Below are positions 27,446 to 37,583 of a stretch of 64,000 nucleotides of DNA, one piece after another; the first letter of the stretch is position 1, and every line of letters starts with the position of its first letter. This DNA comes from Bradyrhizobium archetypum (GTDB lineage: Bacteria > Pseudomonadota > Alphaproteobacteria > Rhizobiales > Xanthobacteraceae). The notes beneath the pieces are model-generated. The model ran no database searches. It saw only the letters and a program-made list of their open reading frames with translations, and had not been told where the DNA came from. The stretch lies in contig NZ_JAAVLW010000010.1 of NCBI RefSeq assembly GCF_013114835.1, positions 124,001 to 188,000 on the forward strand. The letters run 5' to 3'. Position numbers and translations under genes: made by a program.

Positions 27446-28789
27446 TCATGAGAATCCGATGCGGATAGTCATGGACGGATGTGCGGTCGGGTAATAGCGC
27501 CGGCCTTTTTCGACGCCGCTCAGCAACCGCGGCCGCACCCCGGCCTCGTGCATGGTCAGCGCCAAGGCGATACAGAACTGCACCAGTTCCAGCCATGCCA
27601 GGTGGTAGCCCATGCAGACGTGTGGGCCGGTACCGAACTGCAGCATGTCGACCGGCCGGATCGGCTCGGTGCGTTGCAGCCACCGCGCCAGCCGAAACTG
27701 ATCAGGCGCCTCGTGCAGCAGCGCCGAGGTCGAGAAATGCAGCAGCGGGATGCACAGATCGGTGCCCGCAGGAATGCGCTGTTGGCCGAGTCGCAATTCA
27801 CGCAGTGCGCGACGCACTAGGAGCGGCGTCGCCGGATGCACGCGCAGCGTCTCGCGGAACAGCGCCTCGGCGACCGGACACTGCGCCAGGTCCGCGTGCC
27901 GGGTCGGCACCGCGCCTACGCGTTGCGCCTCCTCGACCAGGGCGTCCCACAGCCCAGGCTGCCGCGCTAGCTCGATCACCATCCAGGCCATCGTCGAGGC
28001 GGTGGTGTCGTGACCACCAAGCAGCAGCAAGCGGATATTGGCGACCAGGACGTCATCGGAAAGCGCATCGTCGCTGCGATCGAAGGCGCTCACCATGTCG
28101 TTGATCAACCCGGTGCGCGAGGCATGTTCGCGCGCGGCGCGGACGAACTCGCGCAAGCGCGCATCGATCCAGTCGCGGGCGGCGCGGCCGCGCCGCAAGG
28201 GCAGTCCGGGCAGGTCGACCGGGGGCGCGACGATCAACTGCAGCAGTTGCCGGTATTTGCGATGCCATCCCGGCAGGTCCTGCGCGGGGATTCCCATGAG
28301 ACTGAAGATGAGCTTGAGCATCAGGTCGCCAGTTTCGCGCAGGATGGTTACGTCGCCGCGGTCCCGCCACGCCTGCACGCGCGCCCGGATGACGGGCGCG
28401 AACAGTTCGCCGATGCCGGCCTGGGTCAGCCCCTTGGGCAGAAGCGCCGCCTGGATCGCATCGCGCGCCTGCCGGTGCGCGATGCCGTCCTGGGCGACCA
28501 ACGTTCCGCCAAACAATTCGGGCGCGATGTCTTCGATCAGCGCCGAGGACACGTCCTTGTGCCGGAGCAGTGCGAGAGCATCCGGATCCAGACTGGTCAT
28601 CAGGTGTCCGGCAGGGCCGAAATCTAGCCAGAAGTGGCTGCCCAGCGTCCGTTCCGCGCGCCACAGCAGGCGCGGCAGGTCGCAGACGACGGCGGGAAGA
28701 TGCCCGACCAAGGGAAAAGCGCCGGGCACGACCGGGATGTCGTGCCGCAGCCGATGCCGACGGTTCAGCGGGTTGAGCAGCATGTCCAT
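27446..28789 (-). CDS. cyp117: Cytochrome P450 CYP117
   Basis: Bacterial gibberellin P450 that oxidises ent-kaurene to ent-kaurenoic acid and on to the 7-hydroxy product. The 447-residue protein has the I-helix motif LLLGGHDTTAST, the EXXR helix (ALFRETLRVHP, E-T-L-R) and the haem-binding loop FGTGPHVCMGYHLA with the axial Cys. The ATG at 28789 overlaps the sdr stop (TGATG), which fixes the start; the frame upstream is a shadow of sdr. A 144-nt gap separates it from ggps downstream. Confidence 0.9.
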   Translation of the reverse strand: MDMLLNPLNRRHRLRHDIPVVPGAFPLVGHLPAVVCDLPRLLWRAERTLGSHFWLDFGPAGHLMTSLDPDALALLRHKDVSSALIEDIAPELFGGTLVAQDGIAHRQARDAIQAALLPKGLTQAGIGELFAPVIRARVQAWRDRGDVTILRETGDLMLKLIFSLMGIPAQDLPGWHRKYRQLLQLIVAPPVDLPGLPLRRGRAARDWIDARLREFVRAAREHASRTGLINDMVSAFDRSDDALSDDVLVANIRLLLLGGHDTTASTMAWMVIELARQPGLWDALVEEAQRVGAVPTRHADLAQCPVAEALFRETLRVHPATPLLVRRALRELRLGQQRIPAGTDLCIPLLHFSTSALLHEAPDQFRLARWLQRTEPIRPVDMLQFGTGPHVCMGYHLAWLELVQFCIALALTMHEAGVRPRLLSGVEKGRRYYPTAHPSMTIRIGFS

Positions 28790-29634
28790 CAGCAGCGCGG
28801 CGCCGCGTCCGCTTCGGCGGTCTCGCCGGCAGGCCGCGCGGCGCGGCTGTTGCCACCGTCGGCGTAGGTCGGCACATGCGCCAGCATGCCGCCGTCGATG
28901 CACACGACCTGGCCGGTGATGAACGCAGCATCGTCGGACAGCAGGAACGCCACCAGTGCGGCCACGTCCTCGGGGCGGCCGACGCGCGGCAGGAGCTGGT
29001 GCCGGCGCAGATGGGTTTGCATGCACTCGTCCAGCTTGGCCAGGAGACGCTCGGTCATGATGAGACCCGGCGCAACCGCGTTGCAGCGGATCTGCGCATG
29101 ACCGTACTGGGTGGCGAGCGAGGCCGACAGCATGTTCAACGCCGCCTTCGACGCGGCGTAGGACGTCTGCGCGGTGTCACCGCTGAGCCCTTGGCACGAC
29201 GACATGTTGACGATCGCGCCACCGCCGCGGGCGATCATGCGTGGGATGGCCTGCCGGCAGCAGAGCAGCGTGCCTCGCAGATTGGTCGCCATGGTCTGAT
29301 CCCAGACCGCCAGGTTCAACTCGAGGATCGCGCGGTCGCGCGGGGTCAGATGCATGGCGCTCGCGTTGTTCACCAGCAGGTCGACCCCACCGAAGTGCCG
29401 CTCCGCCGTCTCAAACAGCGCTGCCACCGCCTGCGCATCGGCGATGTCGATCGCCAGGGCGAGCGCGTGGCCCGCTTCGGCCGCGATCTGCGCGGTGCAG
29501 GCGATAGCCGCCGAGCCATCAATGTCGGCCACCACCACTCTGCCGCCCTCGCGCGCGATAGCGAGGGCGCATGCCTTGCCGATGCCGGCGCCGGCGCCGG
29601 TCACCACAGCCACTTTGCCTTCAAACCGTCCCAT
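28789..29634 (-). CDS. sdr: Short-chain dehydrogenase/reductase of gibberellin synthesis
   Basis: Classical SDR of 281 residues: NAD(P)-binding TGAGAGIG at residues 12-19, NNAS near 89, catalytic Ser in NMSSCQG, and YAASK near residue 158. In bacterial gibberellin operons this enzyme oxidises GA12-aldehyde to GA12. It starts 4 nt after the ferredoxin stop on the transcribed strand. The C-terminus has an Ala/Arg-rich extension beyond the usual IDGGM end. Confidence 0.9.
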   Translation of the reverse strand: MGRFEGKVAVVTGAGAGIGKACALAIAREGGRVVVADIDGSAAIACTAQIAAEAGHALALAIDIADAQAVAALFETAERHFGGVDLLVNNASAMHLTPRDRAILELNLAVWDQTMATNLRGTLLCCRQAIPRMIARGGGAIVNMSSCQGLSGDTAQTSYAASKAALNMLSASLATQYGHAQIRCNAVAPGLIMTERLLAKLDECMQTHLRRHQLLPRVGRPEDVAALVAFLLSDDAAFITGQVVCIDGGMLAHVPTYADGGNSRAARPAGETAEADAAPRC

Positions 29635-29638
29635 CGTG

Positions 29639-29929
29639 TCATCCTAGATTGTGTTGGTCTTTCGCGGCATGCCGCTCGGCCTCCGGTGGAGAACGCGCAA
29701 GGTTGGCGCTGGCGCGCTCGTCATCCCCAGCGTCGCTTTCGATGACCCGAATGGCGGCGACCGGGCACTGGCTGGCCGCAAGCCGCACGGCGGCGTGCAG
29801 CGCCTGCGGGACCGTCGCCACGCACACTTCGGCCACGCCGTCCGGTTCGCGCTGGCGAAAGGTGCTCGGCAGCGTCAGCACGCACTGCCCCGTGGTGCTG
29901 CACAGATCCTGGTCGACCACGACGCGCAT
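29639..29929 (-). CDS. 3Fe-4S ferredoxin for P450 electron transfer
   Basis: A 96-residue ferredoxin of the P450-associated type: MRVVVDQDLCSTTGQCVLTL supplies two cluster cysteines (C-x5-C), and SQCPVAAI supplies the third in the CP motif, fitting a 3Fe-4S cluster. It lies between cyp114 and sdr and is known in rhizobia to be needed for CYP114-catalysed ring contraction. The start at 29929 (second Met of the longer frame) is used because it matches the family N-terminus; it begins one nucleotide after the cyp114 stop. Confidence 0.9.
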   Translation of the reverse strand: MRVVVDQDLCSTTGQCVLTLPSTFRQREPDGVAEVCVATVPQALHAAVRLAASQCPVAAIRVIESDAGDDERASANLARSPPEAERHAAKDQHNLG

Positions 29930-29930
29930 C

Positions 29931-31223
29931 TCAGCCTCCCCCCTGCGCATGCAGCCGCACCGGCAGCGCGCGGAACGTCCTAAGGAATGCGGAGGGCTCC
30001 CGGGTCGGCTGCTCGGCCAACGCTAGCGCGGGGAAGCGCGCCTGGATCCGCGGCAGGCTCTCGGCCAACTGCACCCGGGCCAGTTGCGCACCGAGGCAGA
30101 AGTGGATGCCGTGGCCGAAGCTCAGCATGATCTTCCCGTCGGTCGACATGCCAGGACTGGTGCCGTAGAACCGCGCGGGATCGAAGCGGTCGGGATCGGC
30201 GAAGGCGGCCGGGTCGCGATTGCCGGCCGCGATCAGCACGCGCACGTCCGCGTTCTTCGGAATCACCACGCCGCCCAGTTCGATGTCGCGCTGTGCGATA
30301 CGCGGAATGGAGCTGAACATGGCGGGCGCGTCGCAGCGCAGGACTTCTTCGACGAATGCCTTCACCCCCACGGCGTCTGCCTGCAGCCAATGCCGCTGTT
30401 CGGGATACGCCAGCATCGCCAGGACCGCATGGTCGATGGTCGCAGCAGTTGTGGCGAAGCCGCCCAGCAGCATGCCCCACAGCATGCTGATCAATTCCGC
30501 ATCCGACAGCGTGTCGGCATCGTCGTCGTGTGCGCCGACCAGCATCGAGACGACATCGTGGCGGGGATCGGTGCGCTTGCGCTGTATGAGGTCGCCGAAG
30601 TAGGCCTGCACCCTGGCACTGGCCACGTCCGCCGCGGCGAGCTGGGGATCGCTGGCGTGCGGGCTCAGGCCTTCCGCAATGGCGCCGATGCCGGCGGCGA
30701 GCCCGAACATGTCGTCCTGGGGCAGGCCGAACAGTTCGGCAAAGACCAGCATGGGCAGGGCCAGCGCGAACTCCCGATGCAGGTCAACCGCCTCCCCACG
30801 CTCCAGCGCGGGCGCCATGCCGTCCAGGCGCGCTGCGACGATGCGCGCGATGCTCGGCCGCAGATTGTCGATCTGGAACAAGGTGAAATCGCGCGAAATC
30901 AGCCGGCGCAGACGCGTATGCGTCGGTGGTTCCTTCATCGCTAGCGTGGACGCCAGCAGTTTGAGCGACAGGCTTCTCGCCGCACGCGGGAAATAGCGCG
31001 CCAGTTCGCCCGGCGCCGGTCCCCGAAACGCATCGCCGGTGGCCGTGAGCGCCCAGTAGATGTCGGCGTGGCGGCTCAACAGAAAGAGGCCCGACGGCGC
31101 GCGATGGACCGGATCGTGCTCGCGCAACCACCGCATGAACGGATACGGGTCGTGGATGCACGCTGGCGAGGCCAGTTCGGCGAAGGCGTCGGGGCATGCT
31201 GCCGTGGTTTCTTGCACGTCCAT
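29931..31223 (-). CDS. cyp114: Cytochrome P450 CYP114
   Basis: P450 that performs the oxidative B-ring contraction of ent-7alpha-hydroxykaurenoic acid to GA12-aldehyde, together with the adjacent ferredoxin. The 430-residue protein shows the I-helix GGFATTAATI (Thr present, the acidic residue replaced by Ala/Thr as in some bacterial P450s), the EXXR (EEVLR) and the haem loop FGHGIHFCLGAQLAR. It starts MDVQETTAACPDAF. Confidence 0.9.
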   Translation of the reverse strand: MDVQETTAACPDAFAELASPACIHDPYPFMRWLREHDPVHRAPSGLFLLSRHADIYWALTATGDAFRGPAPGELARYFPRAARSLSLKLLASTLAMKEPPTHTRLRRLISRDFTLFQIDNLRPSIARIVAARLDGMAPALERGEAVDLHREFALALPMLVFAELFGLPQDDMFGLAAGIGAIAEGLSPHASDPQLAAADVASARVQAYFGDLIQRKRTDPRHDVVSMLVGAHDDDADTLSDAELISMLWGMLLGGFATTAATIDHAVLAMLAYPEQRHWLQADAVGVKAFVEEVLRCDAPAMFSSIPRIAQRDIELGGVVIPKNADVRVLIAAGNRDPAAFADPDRFDPARFYGTSPGMSTDGKIMLSFGHGIHFCLGAQLARVQLAESLPRIQARFPALALAEQPTREPSAFLRTFRALPVRLHAQGGG

Positions 31224-31313
31224 TTTGGTTACCTGTTGGCTGGCTGATCTGACCGTCGCGCGCCATGCGCCGGCAATTGCGGAGAAGATCGCGATCCCGG
31301 CGGCGTCCGCGCA

Positions 31314-32516
31314 TCACCAGAGCACCGGGAACTCCTCGAACCCGCCGGTAATGATCTCCTTGCGCAACTTCAGTTCTTCGGGCGCCACGGCCAGGCGCAG
31401 CGCGGGAAAGCGCTGGAAGATCGAACCGAACACCACCTTGAGTTCCAGCCTGGCCAGCGCCGCGCCGATGCAGTGATGCGGTCCGTAGGAGAACGCCAGG
31501 TGCTCCTTTTCTTCGCGTCCGATGTCGAAGATTTCCGGGTCGTCGAAATGGCGCGGATCGAACGACGTCGCCGGCAGGCCGACCAGCACCTTACTCTCCG
31601 CGGGAATATGCACGCCCGCGATGGTCACGTCGGTTCTCGGATAGCGCATGATGCCGTCCCAGCCCGCGCCAGGCGGGTACATGCGCAGGATTTCCTCCAC
31701 CGCCTTGTCCACCAGAGATGGATCGCCGACCAGGCGTTCGCGCTGTTGCGGATGGCGGAACATAGCCAGCAGGCCGAATTCAATCTGCGCAACGGTGCTC
31801 TCGTGCCCCGCCACCAGCATGCCCGCCGCCAGGCCGATCGCCTCTTCCTCGGTCGCCTTGCCCTGGTCGACCGTCGCGAGCAGATCCGTCAGCAGGTTGT
31901 CGCCCGGATCCTGGCGCTTGTCCCGCATCTTGCCGCGAATGTAGGCGCGCAGCTCTTTCCAGGCCAGGCGCGACGCGCTGCGCGGGCCGCTTTCATGCTG
32001 ATGCGTCATCACCTCGTCGGACAGCCCGGCGAAAAAGGCGTGATCCTCGTATAGCACCCCCATCAGCTCGCTGATGACCATGGCCGGAAGCGGAAAGGAG
32101 ACGTGGCGCCGCAGGTCGGCGGGCTGGGGCTGGGCCGCCAGTGTCTCGAATAACTGCGCGGCGATCGCCTCGACCTGCTGCAAGAGTAGCTTCACCCTGC
32201 GGTTGCTGAAGGCCGGAGCCACTATCGTGCGTAACCGGGCATGCTCGCCCCCCTCGTGCGAGACCAGCCACCCCGGCGAACCGAGAATCACCGAATCCGG
32301 GGTGAATGCGGCCGGCGGCATTCCCGCGGGCCGGAACGCCGCGTCGGACAGCACCGCCTTGGCCTCATCGTAGCCTGTCACCCACCAGCCTTCGTGCCCG
32401 GATGGGAAGCGCACGCGGTGGATCGGACCGTCGGCGCGTAGCGCCAACATCTCGGGCGAGGGCTCGATGTGATCGACGCGCCACATCGGCAGCGTCGGCA
32501 AAGGTTGTTCGGACAT
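31314..32516 (-). CDS. cyp112: Cytochrome P450 CYP112
   Basis: First gene of the operon. CYP112 removes carbon-20 from GA12 to give GA9. The 400-residue protein has I-helix AGHEST (about residue 238), EEILR, and the haem loop FSYGPHHCIGAALAR. The next gene follows after 90 nt. No cyp115 lies upstream, so by published knowledge of such operons the expected end product is GA9, which the host would need to convert to bioactive GA4. Confidence 0.92.
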   Translation of the reverse strand: MSEQPLPTLPMWRVDHIEPSPEMLALRADGPIHRVRFPSGHEGWWVTGYDEAKAVLSDAAFRPAGMPPAAFTPDSVILGSPGWLVSHEGGEHARLRTIVAPAFSNRRVKLLLQQVEAIAAQLFETLAAQPQPADLRRHVSFPLPAMVISELMGVLYEDHAFFAGLSDEVMTHQHESGPRSASRLAWKELRAYIRGKMRDKRQDPGDNLLTDLLATVDQGKATEEEAIGLAAGMLVAGHESTVAQIEFGLLAMFRHPQQRERLVGDPSLVDKAVEEILRMYPPGAGWDGIMRYPRTDVTIAGVHIPAESKVLVGLPATSFDPRHFDDPEIFDIGREEKEHLAFSYGPHHCIGAALARLELKVVFGSIFQRFPALRLAVAPEELKLRKEIITGGFEEFPVLW

Positions 32517-32671
32517 GGTGGCACTTCACTCTCTAAGCGACGGAAGGGCGGAAGGTGACCGGCAGGTGCTGCGGGCAGCGGCTTCACTTGCGCTTGCGTT
32601 CACTTCTGTTCGTCGACGATGATCGGCGGGGAAGGCGGCCAGACCCTAGGGCCTCAATTTGGCTTTAGCCA

Positions 32672-32689
32672 ACTACCGAATGTTGTAGT
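32672..32689. promoter_or_regulatory. Inverted repeat upstream of the gibberellin operon
   Basis: ACTAC-N8-GTAGT lies about 155 nt before the cyp112 start, in the only AT-richer stretch of that leader. Possible operator; the cognate regulator is unknown. No clear NifA site (TGT-N10-ACA) or -24/-12 promoter was found here. Confidence 0.3.
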
Positions 32690-34132
32690 AGCCCCCTAAG
32701 CTCAAAGCGAAAAAATGCATGCTTGGCCTTGAAATAGCATCGCGATGACGACCACGAGCGACGCAAAACTCACGCGCCTGTACGTTGGAGGGGCCAGCTG
32801 CGGCATTTCTCTATCGCCGTACACTGGGCGCGTTAACCGCTCCTTCTTCACACAGTCGAAATCCCCCTCGAACGCGTTGGTGTCGGCGCCGAGGCGCACG
32901 TTGCGCGGCAGTTTGTCAGCGAGCAGGCGCTAGATCATGTCATGCCCGCGCGTTGCCATTCCTTCCTGCCGGCGCGCTTGAAGGCAGCGTTCTTGGCCGT
33001 TGTATCGGGCATCGCACAAGCGGCTGCATCCGACTTAACGCCGCTGAATGCGGTCGAGCGTCGATCTCCTATGCTGCAACAGCACCGGCCCAACGCACAC
33101 TGCCGGGTATAAGGTGCGTGGGGCCGGTTGGGGATGGCGCGGCACTTGGCCGTCCAACCCAGACAAACCCGTGCAAATGATATGCCACACGAAATAGTGC
33201 CGATGATCGGCGTCGATTCGCCGGCGTCGGGCGCACGGATTTTCAGTTGCGGCAGGACGCGCCTAGCTATAGGCCATTTCCTCCTTAGTGGCCGGACGAT
33301 CGCCGGATTTCGATGTCGGCGAGACTTCGTTGCGCAGTGTGGCCAGAGGGGCGCGGGTATCCGAACGGATTAGAATTATTGCGTCACAAACCTGACGACG
33401 CATGAGCTTCCATTTGATTGCGCAGCAGGGACATCTACGTAACGTCTAAGCAGATGAGCTCGCGACGCACCCCCGCATGCTAGCGAACGAGTTTGCATCT
33501 CACGCTCCGTTTTGAGCGGGAGCGACGCGGGTCAGCTAGTCATTCCATGAGCCGCGCGAAGCGCGTGGTCAAGAAGTCAACGCTGCCGTCGCGCCATTGA
33601 CATTCCGCCAAGTTTGTTTCGGTAGACCGAGCTCAACTCACACACACACCTTGAACTATCAAGTATTTTGCTCGTCCTCCTATTGTATCAGTTTCGCCGC
33701 CCGTCCATTCCGGACCATTCCTTCGGGCGGCAGCGGTCCCCTGACGAGGCGACCACACAAATTGCGCGGCAAGAACGCCCGTTGCTCATTCGAAGCTGTT
33801 CCGCTCACGCTTATATGAGAGTCCTAACCCGCACGTTCTCGCTCATATCGGCCTCCTTCATTTTACGTTATTGCCGTTCCTCCTTTGGACGCTGCCACCC
33901 TTGGACCAAACAGTGCACAGGATGTCGCAAATCGTGACGCCACTTCGCAAACCTTACCTACGAGCTTGTGAGGTTGGATTAGCCTTCGCAACGACTTGCA
34001 AGCGGTTGCGACACATGTAGTTGTTGCGAAGCGCACATGCACGCTGTCCGGAATCCGCCAAGCTGTTTGCGGACGCGACATCGTAATTGCCGCATGCGTC
34101 GCATGCGGTGTTGTTGTGAAGGAGAAGAGCGT
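32690..34132. other. Intergenic, nothing identified
   Basis: About 1.4 kb between the gibberellin operon and virK. I searched specifically for a cyp115 remnant (haem loop FxxGxxxCxG) on the minus strand and found none. Short frames such as 32702-32899 on the minus strand (KLPRNVRLGADTNAFEGDFD) look locally coding but are unidentified. A partial tts-like sequence near 33526 does not meet the consensus. Confidence 0.4.
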
Positions 34133-34582
34133 ATGAAGTTTAGTCGCAGATGCCTGTCGATCCTGTTTTCTTTGCTTTCGGCTGTGAGCGTGAGCACGAT
34201 CGCCAAGGCCGATGAGCCCTCGCCGAAATACGCCGATGTGCTCAGTGCTCTGCAGGCTGGCAAGAATGTGAAGCTCATATTGGACCTAAGCCGCTGTACC
34301 ACGCTCGATGGCGGCAAGCCCGGGCCAGCGACGCAGGCCGGGCTGCTTATTAGCGCCTTCAGGGTGACCGCCCAGAACGGCATCAGCTTTGCCAATGCCC
34401 ATCAAACCGTGGATAGCTCGGGACAGCCAGTGACGGAATACATTCGTCACAGCCTCAGCCGCGAAGGCAAGCTTACGGTGCGGGCCTCCAAGCTGATCGT
34501 CGGGGCGACCCAAGTAGTGAATCAGGGCGAATTCGTGTGCGAACTGCCGGACGGCGCAAAGTTCGTTTCTTCGCTCCCCTGA
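34133..34582 (+). CDS. virK: VirK-family exported protein
   Basis: A 149-residue protein with an N-terminal signal peptide (MKFSRRCLSILFSLLSAVSV, cleavage likely after STIAKA). The mature part has the VirK pattern YADVLSALQAGKNVKLILDL, SRCT and GKLTVRASKLIVG with two cysteines. VirK was first described beside Agrobacterium vir genes; homologues occur in rhizobial symbiotic regions and are periplasmic, with no settled function. The start is supported by GAAGGAGAAGAG 4-12 nt upstream. Monocistronic. Confidence 0.8.
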   Translation: MKFSRRCLSILFSLLSAVSVSTIAKADEPSPKYADVLSALQAGKNVKLILDLSRCTTLDGGKPGPATQAGLLISAFRVTAQNGISFANAHQTVDSSGQPVTEYIRHSLSREGKLTVRASKLIVGATQVVNQGEFVCELPDGAKFVSSLP

Positions 34583-35799
34583 CCTTTCGAGTGCAGTTTT
34601 TATAACACCGCGTGACGATGGCCAGGTCAATTCTGGCCGTCTTTTCGTAGCCGGTGGCCAAGCGCCAAAGTTACTTACCGTTTAATGAAGCAGCATCCGC
34701 TGAGGTGGTGCCGACCTCAGACTGTTGAAGAACTCGGCCGCGTTCGCAAGGGACACTGAATGGTCAATATTGTGTATGAAGAACCGGCCGACCGCCTGTC
34801 CGTAATGACGGCCATAGCTGATCCGCGACCGCGAGCGTGGTCATTCTCGTCGTCTCCTTACCATGAGAATTCCGAGCAGACCGAACCCTCTCGAGCCGTA
34901 GCGGAAGTCGAGAAGGCGCTCCCAAGCGCACCGAAGGCTGCGGCGATTTCAGCATCGCTACCCTCGAAGTGACATGCGCCTCTTAGAACAAGATGGACGA
35001 AGTCGCTGCTCTCGTTCGCCATCGATTGCGAACTGCGGCCGCTAGTGTTCTCTCCAACATGCGGCGACATTTCATCAACCGCAGTTCGCTAATGAAATCT
35101 CCTGCATCTGGCTTTGACCGCGCCGAGCCTGATCGTTCGGCGGCTAGGATCGGCATCATCCCGCCTATTGCCGGATAGATGCGGCGGTCTCGGCGATTTG
35201 CTCGGCCGAATGCCGGCGCGAATTCCGTTTCGTGCGGCCGTACTCGCTTAAAAGGGCCATGTTTCTACAGCCGGCTTACTCGCCGGTGCGTGCATGTAGC
35301 CCCTGTAAGTTCGTTTATGGGCGGGGAAATTTTCTAGGAGCAAAGCATAACCCGCCGTCAAATCTCGGCAAATCGGGTGTCCTGCGTACTCTCCCGACGC
35401 CTCCCCGTCGCTAGGCCGCAACGACGACACCGCGCGAATCAGCGTCGGCGTGAAGACCAACCTTCTGCGCGCGTCCTCAAAAAGTGATGCACGACATTCA
35501 TGCCTTGCGTCGGTGCTTCGCCGACTCCTGCAAAGGCGCACATTGAGTACGTCATGGGAAACTTCTTCGAAAAAGCGGCTTCCCGCTGCGCAACGTCCTG
35601 TCGGACAACCAGCAGCGACGATTGTCAGCCTTCGAACCATGTCAGCAACTTGACGCTACACACACTTACGAAGTGCCGTCAAAAACCTGCAATTCAATTC
35701 GGCACGTCGCTTGCTTCATTCGCCGCATCCTCACAACAGCAGTGCGGTGATCTTCAAGAGCGGACTCGCCGCAGTTTTCAATTGAGGACCTTGAACACC
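34583..35799. other. Intergenic, nothing identified
   Basis: About 1.2 kb with short overlapping frames on both strands and no recognised family, box or RNA gene. Confidence 0.35.
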
Positions 35800-37583
35800 A
35801 TGAACAAACCTACCATGCCTCAGTCGGTTACGGCCGCACCGCAAACCGAGGCGCTTGGTGTTTTTTTCGAACAGGCGTTCGAACGGCAAATCCGACGGAG
35901 CCCGATGAGAGAGGCCGCCTTGCTGCGGCGCAACGATCGCCAGCATCTATGGGACGAGATCGACGAACCAGCACGGGACCAAGCGGTTCGCGAGACTCGG
36001 CAGGATCTTGATCGACTGCGCGCGAACTTCGATCCGCAGACGTTGCCGGACGCGGCCAAGCTGAGCTATCGGCTGTTCGAGAGCAACTGCGTGACATCCC
36101 TAGAAGCGGACGAGTTCCGGCATTACAACTACCCGCTAAACCAAATGGGTGGCTGGCAATCGTCCATTCCGGCCTTTCTGCTCAACCATCATCCCATCGA
36201 CGCTGTCGAAGATGCCGAGGCCTACATCTCTCGCCTCGAGGGAATCCGCAGGTTGGTCGCACAAATCATTGATGGTGTCGAATTGCGTTCTCGCAACGGT
36301 ATTTTCGCTCCCAGGTTTGTTTACGACAAGGTCATCCGGGAATGTCGCAATCTTCTGAGCGGCGTGCCCTTTCATGCTTCAGGAAAGGACTCGACGTGGC
36401 TTGCGGATTTCCGCGCCAAGCTCGACGCGCTGCCCATATCTTACGCGAAGAAGCCCAAGCTTACTGAAGCAGCCATTCAAGCGATGATCAGGTTCGTCCA
36501 ACCGGCTTACGTCGATTTGATGCAGCGGCGGCCCGGCTCGAGGCCACGTCCAGCACGGACGATGGCGCCTGGAAGCACCCCAACGGACTTGAGTTCTACG
36601 CGCAGGCGCTCAGGCACATAACCACGACGGAGCTGTCGGCCGCCCAAATCCACGAGTACGGACGAGAGGAGGTCGGCCGGATCCACGGAGAGATGGAAAA
36701 GATAAAGAACTCGCTTGGCTTTGGCGGCGACCTCGCGGCCTTTTTTAAGCACATCAAGACAAACCCCAAGTTTGTCTATCCCGATACCCAGGAGGGACGG
36801 AGCACCTACCTCAGCGAAACGTCACGCATTTTGGATGCGATGTACCGCAAGCTCGGCAATTCTTTTGGCAGGCTTCCCAAGGCTCCTTTGGTTGTCAGGC
36901 GTGTCGAGCCCTTCCGTGAGAACTCTGGAGCCCTCGCCTTCTATCAGCGAACGACGGCTGACGGCAGCCAGCCCGGCGTCTACTATGTTAACCTGTCCAG
37001 AATGGAGATCCTGAAGACGTTCCAGCTCGAAGCTCTCGCCTACCACGAGGGCGTGCCGGGTCATCACATGCAGATTGCGATTGCGAGAGAACTGACCGGA
37101 GTTCCCGCGTTCCAGAAGTTCGGCTCGTACACCGCCTATGCGGAAGGGTGGGCGTTATATGCTGAGTCGCTTGCCAAGGACATGGGTGCGTACCGCGATC
37201 CGATGTCCGATTTCGGACGGCTCGCGGCGGAGCTGTGGCGCGCCGCGCGGCTTGTGGTGGATACCGGCATCCACACCAGTCGCTGGACGCGCCAACAAGC
37301 GATCAACTACCTACGCAAGGTAACGCCCAATCCGTTGTCCGAAATCATAAGTGAGGTGGAACGCTATGTCGTGATCCCGGGCCAAGCTACTGCGTACAAG
37401 GTGGGCATGCAGCAATTGCTCGCGTTGAGGAGCAAGGCAAGCTCTCAGCTGGGCCGGGCGTTCGACACGCGCGAGTTCCACGATGTCGTTCTCGGCAGCG
37501 GTGCACTTCCCTTCGGACTCCTCAGCGAGCTCGTCGATCGCTGGATTGCGAGCAAAGGCCCTGGCGGAACTCCTCGCAGCTAG
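35800..37583 (+). pseudogene. DUF885-family (metallopeptidase-like) gene with one frameshift
   Basis: Start MNKPTMPQSVTAAPQTEALG at 35800. The first 240 codons (SYRLFESNC...YNYPLNQMGG...IPAFLLNHHPI) run in one frame to QPAYVDLMQ near 36525. The family then continues in another frame as AARLEATSSTDDGAWKHPNG, onward to the zinc-type motif AYHEGVPGHHMQIA near 37050, and AEGWALYAE, ending at 37583. Total 1784 nt is one nucleotide short of a multiple of three plus one codon, consistent with loss of one base at about 36526 (CAG-CGG). DUF885 proteins are about 590 residues, so nothing else is missing. There is no export signal. Either a recent pseudogene or a sequencing error. Confidence 0.7.

Noticed and set aside
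28790..29026. Longer N-terminus for CYP117 (open frame from 29026)
   Set aside because: It would overlap sdr by 240 nt with an Arg-rich non-conserved sequence; the ATG at 28789 overlapping the sdr stop fits the operon style.
23342..30944. Many long plus-strand open frames opposite the gibberellin operon
   Set aside because: They mirror the minus-strand genes in very GC-rich DNA, are Arg/Ala/Pro-rich and contain no recognisable domains; they are antisense shadows.
33526..33550. GTCAGCTAGTC near 33530 as a fourth tts box
   Set aside because: Only the first half matches; the AGCT second half is absent and no plausible gene follows within several hundred bases.
33640..33665. TTGA-N4-TCAA as a FixK/FNR-type site
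   Set aside because: The total length is 12 bp instead of the 14-bp TTGAT-N4-ATCAA, and no promoter or gene follows in a sensible position.
33975..34000. Weak -24/-12 (RpoN) like sequence upstream of virK (TTGG-N8-TCGC)
   Set aside because: GG and GC have the right spacing, but flanking consensus bases are missing and no TGT-N10-ACA NifA site is present upstream.
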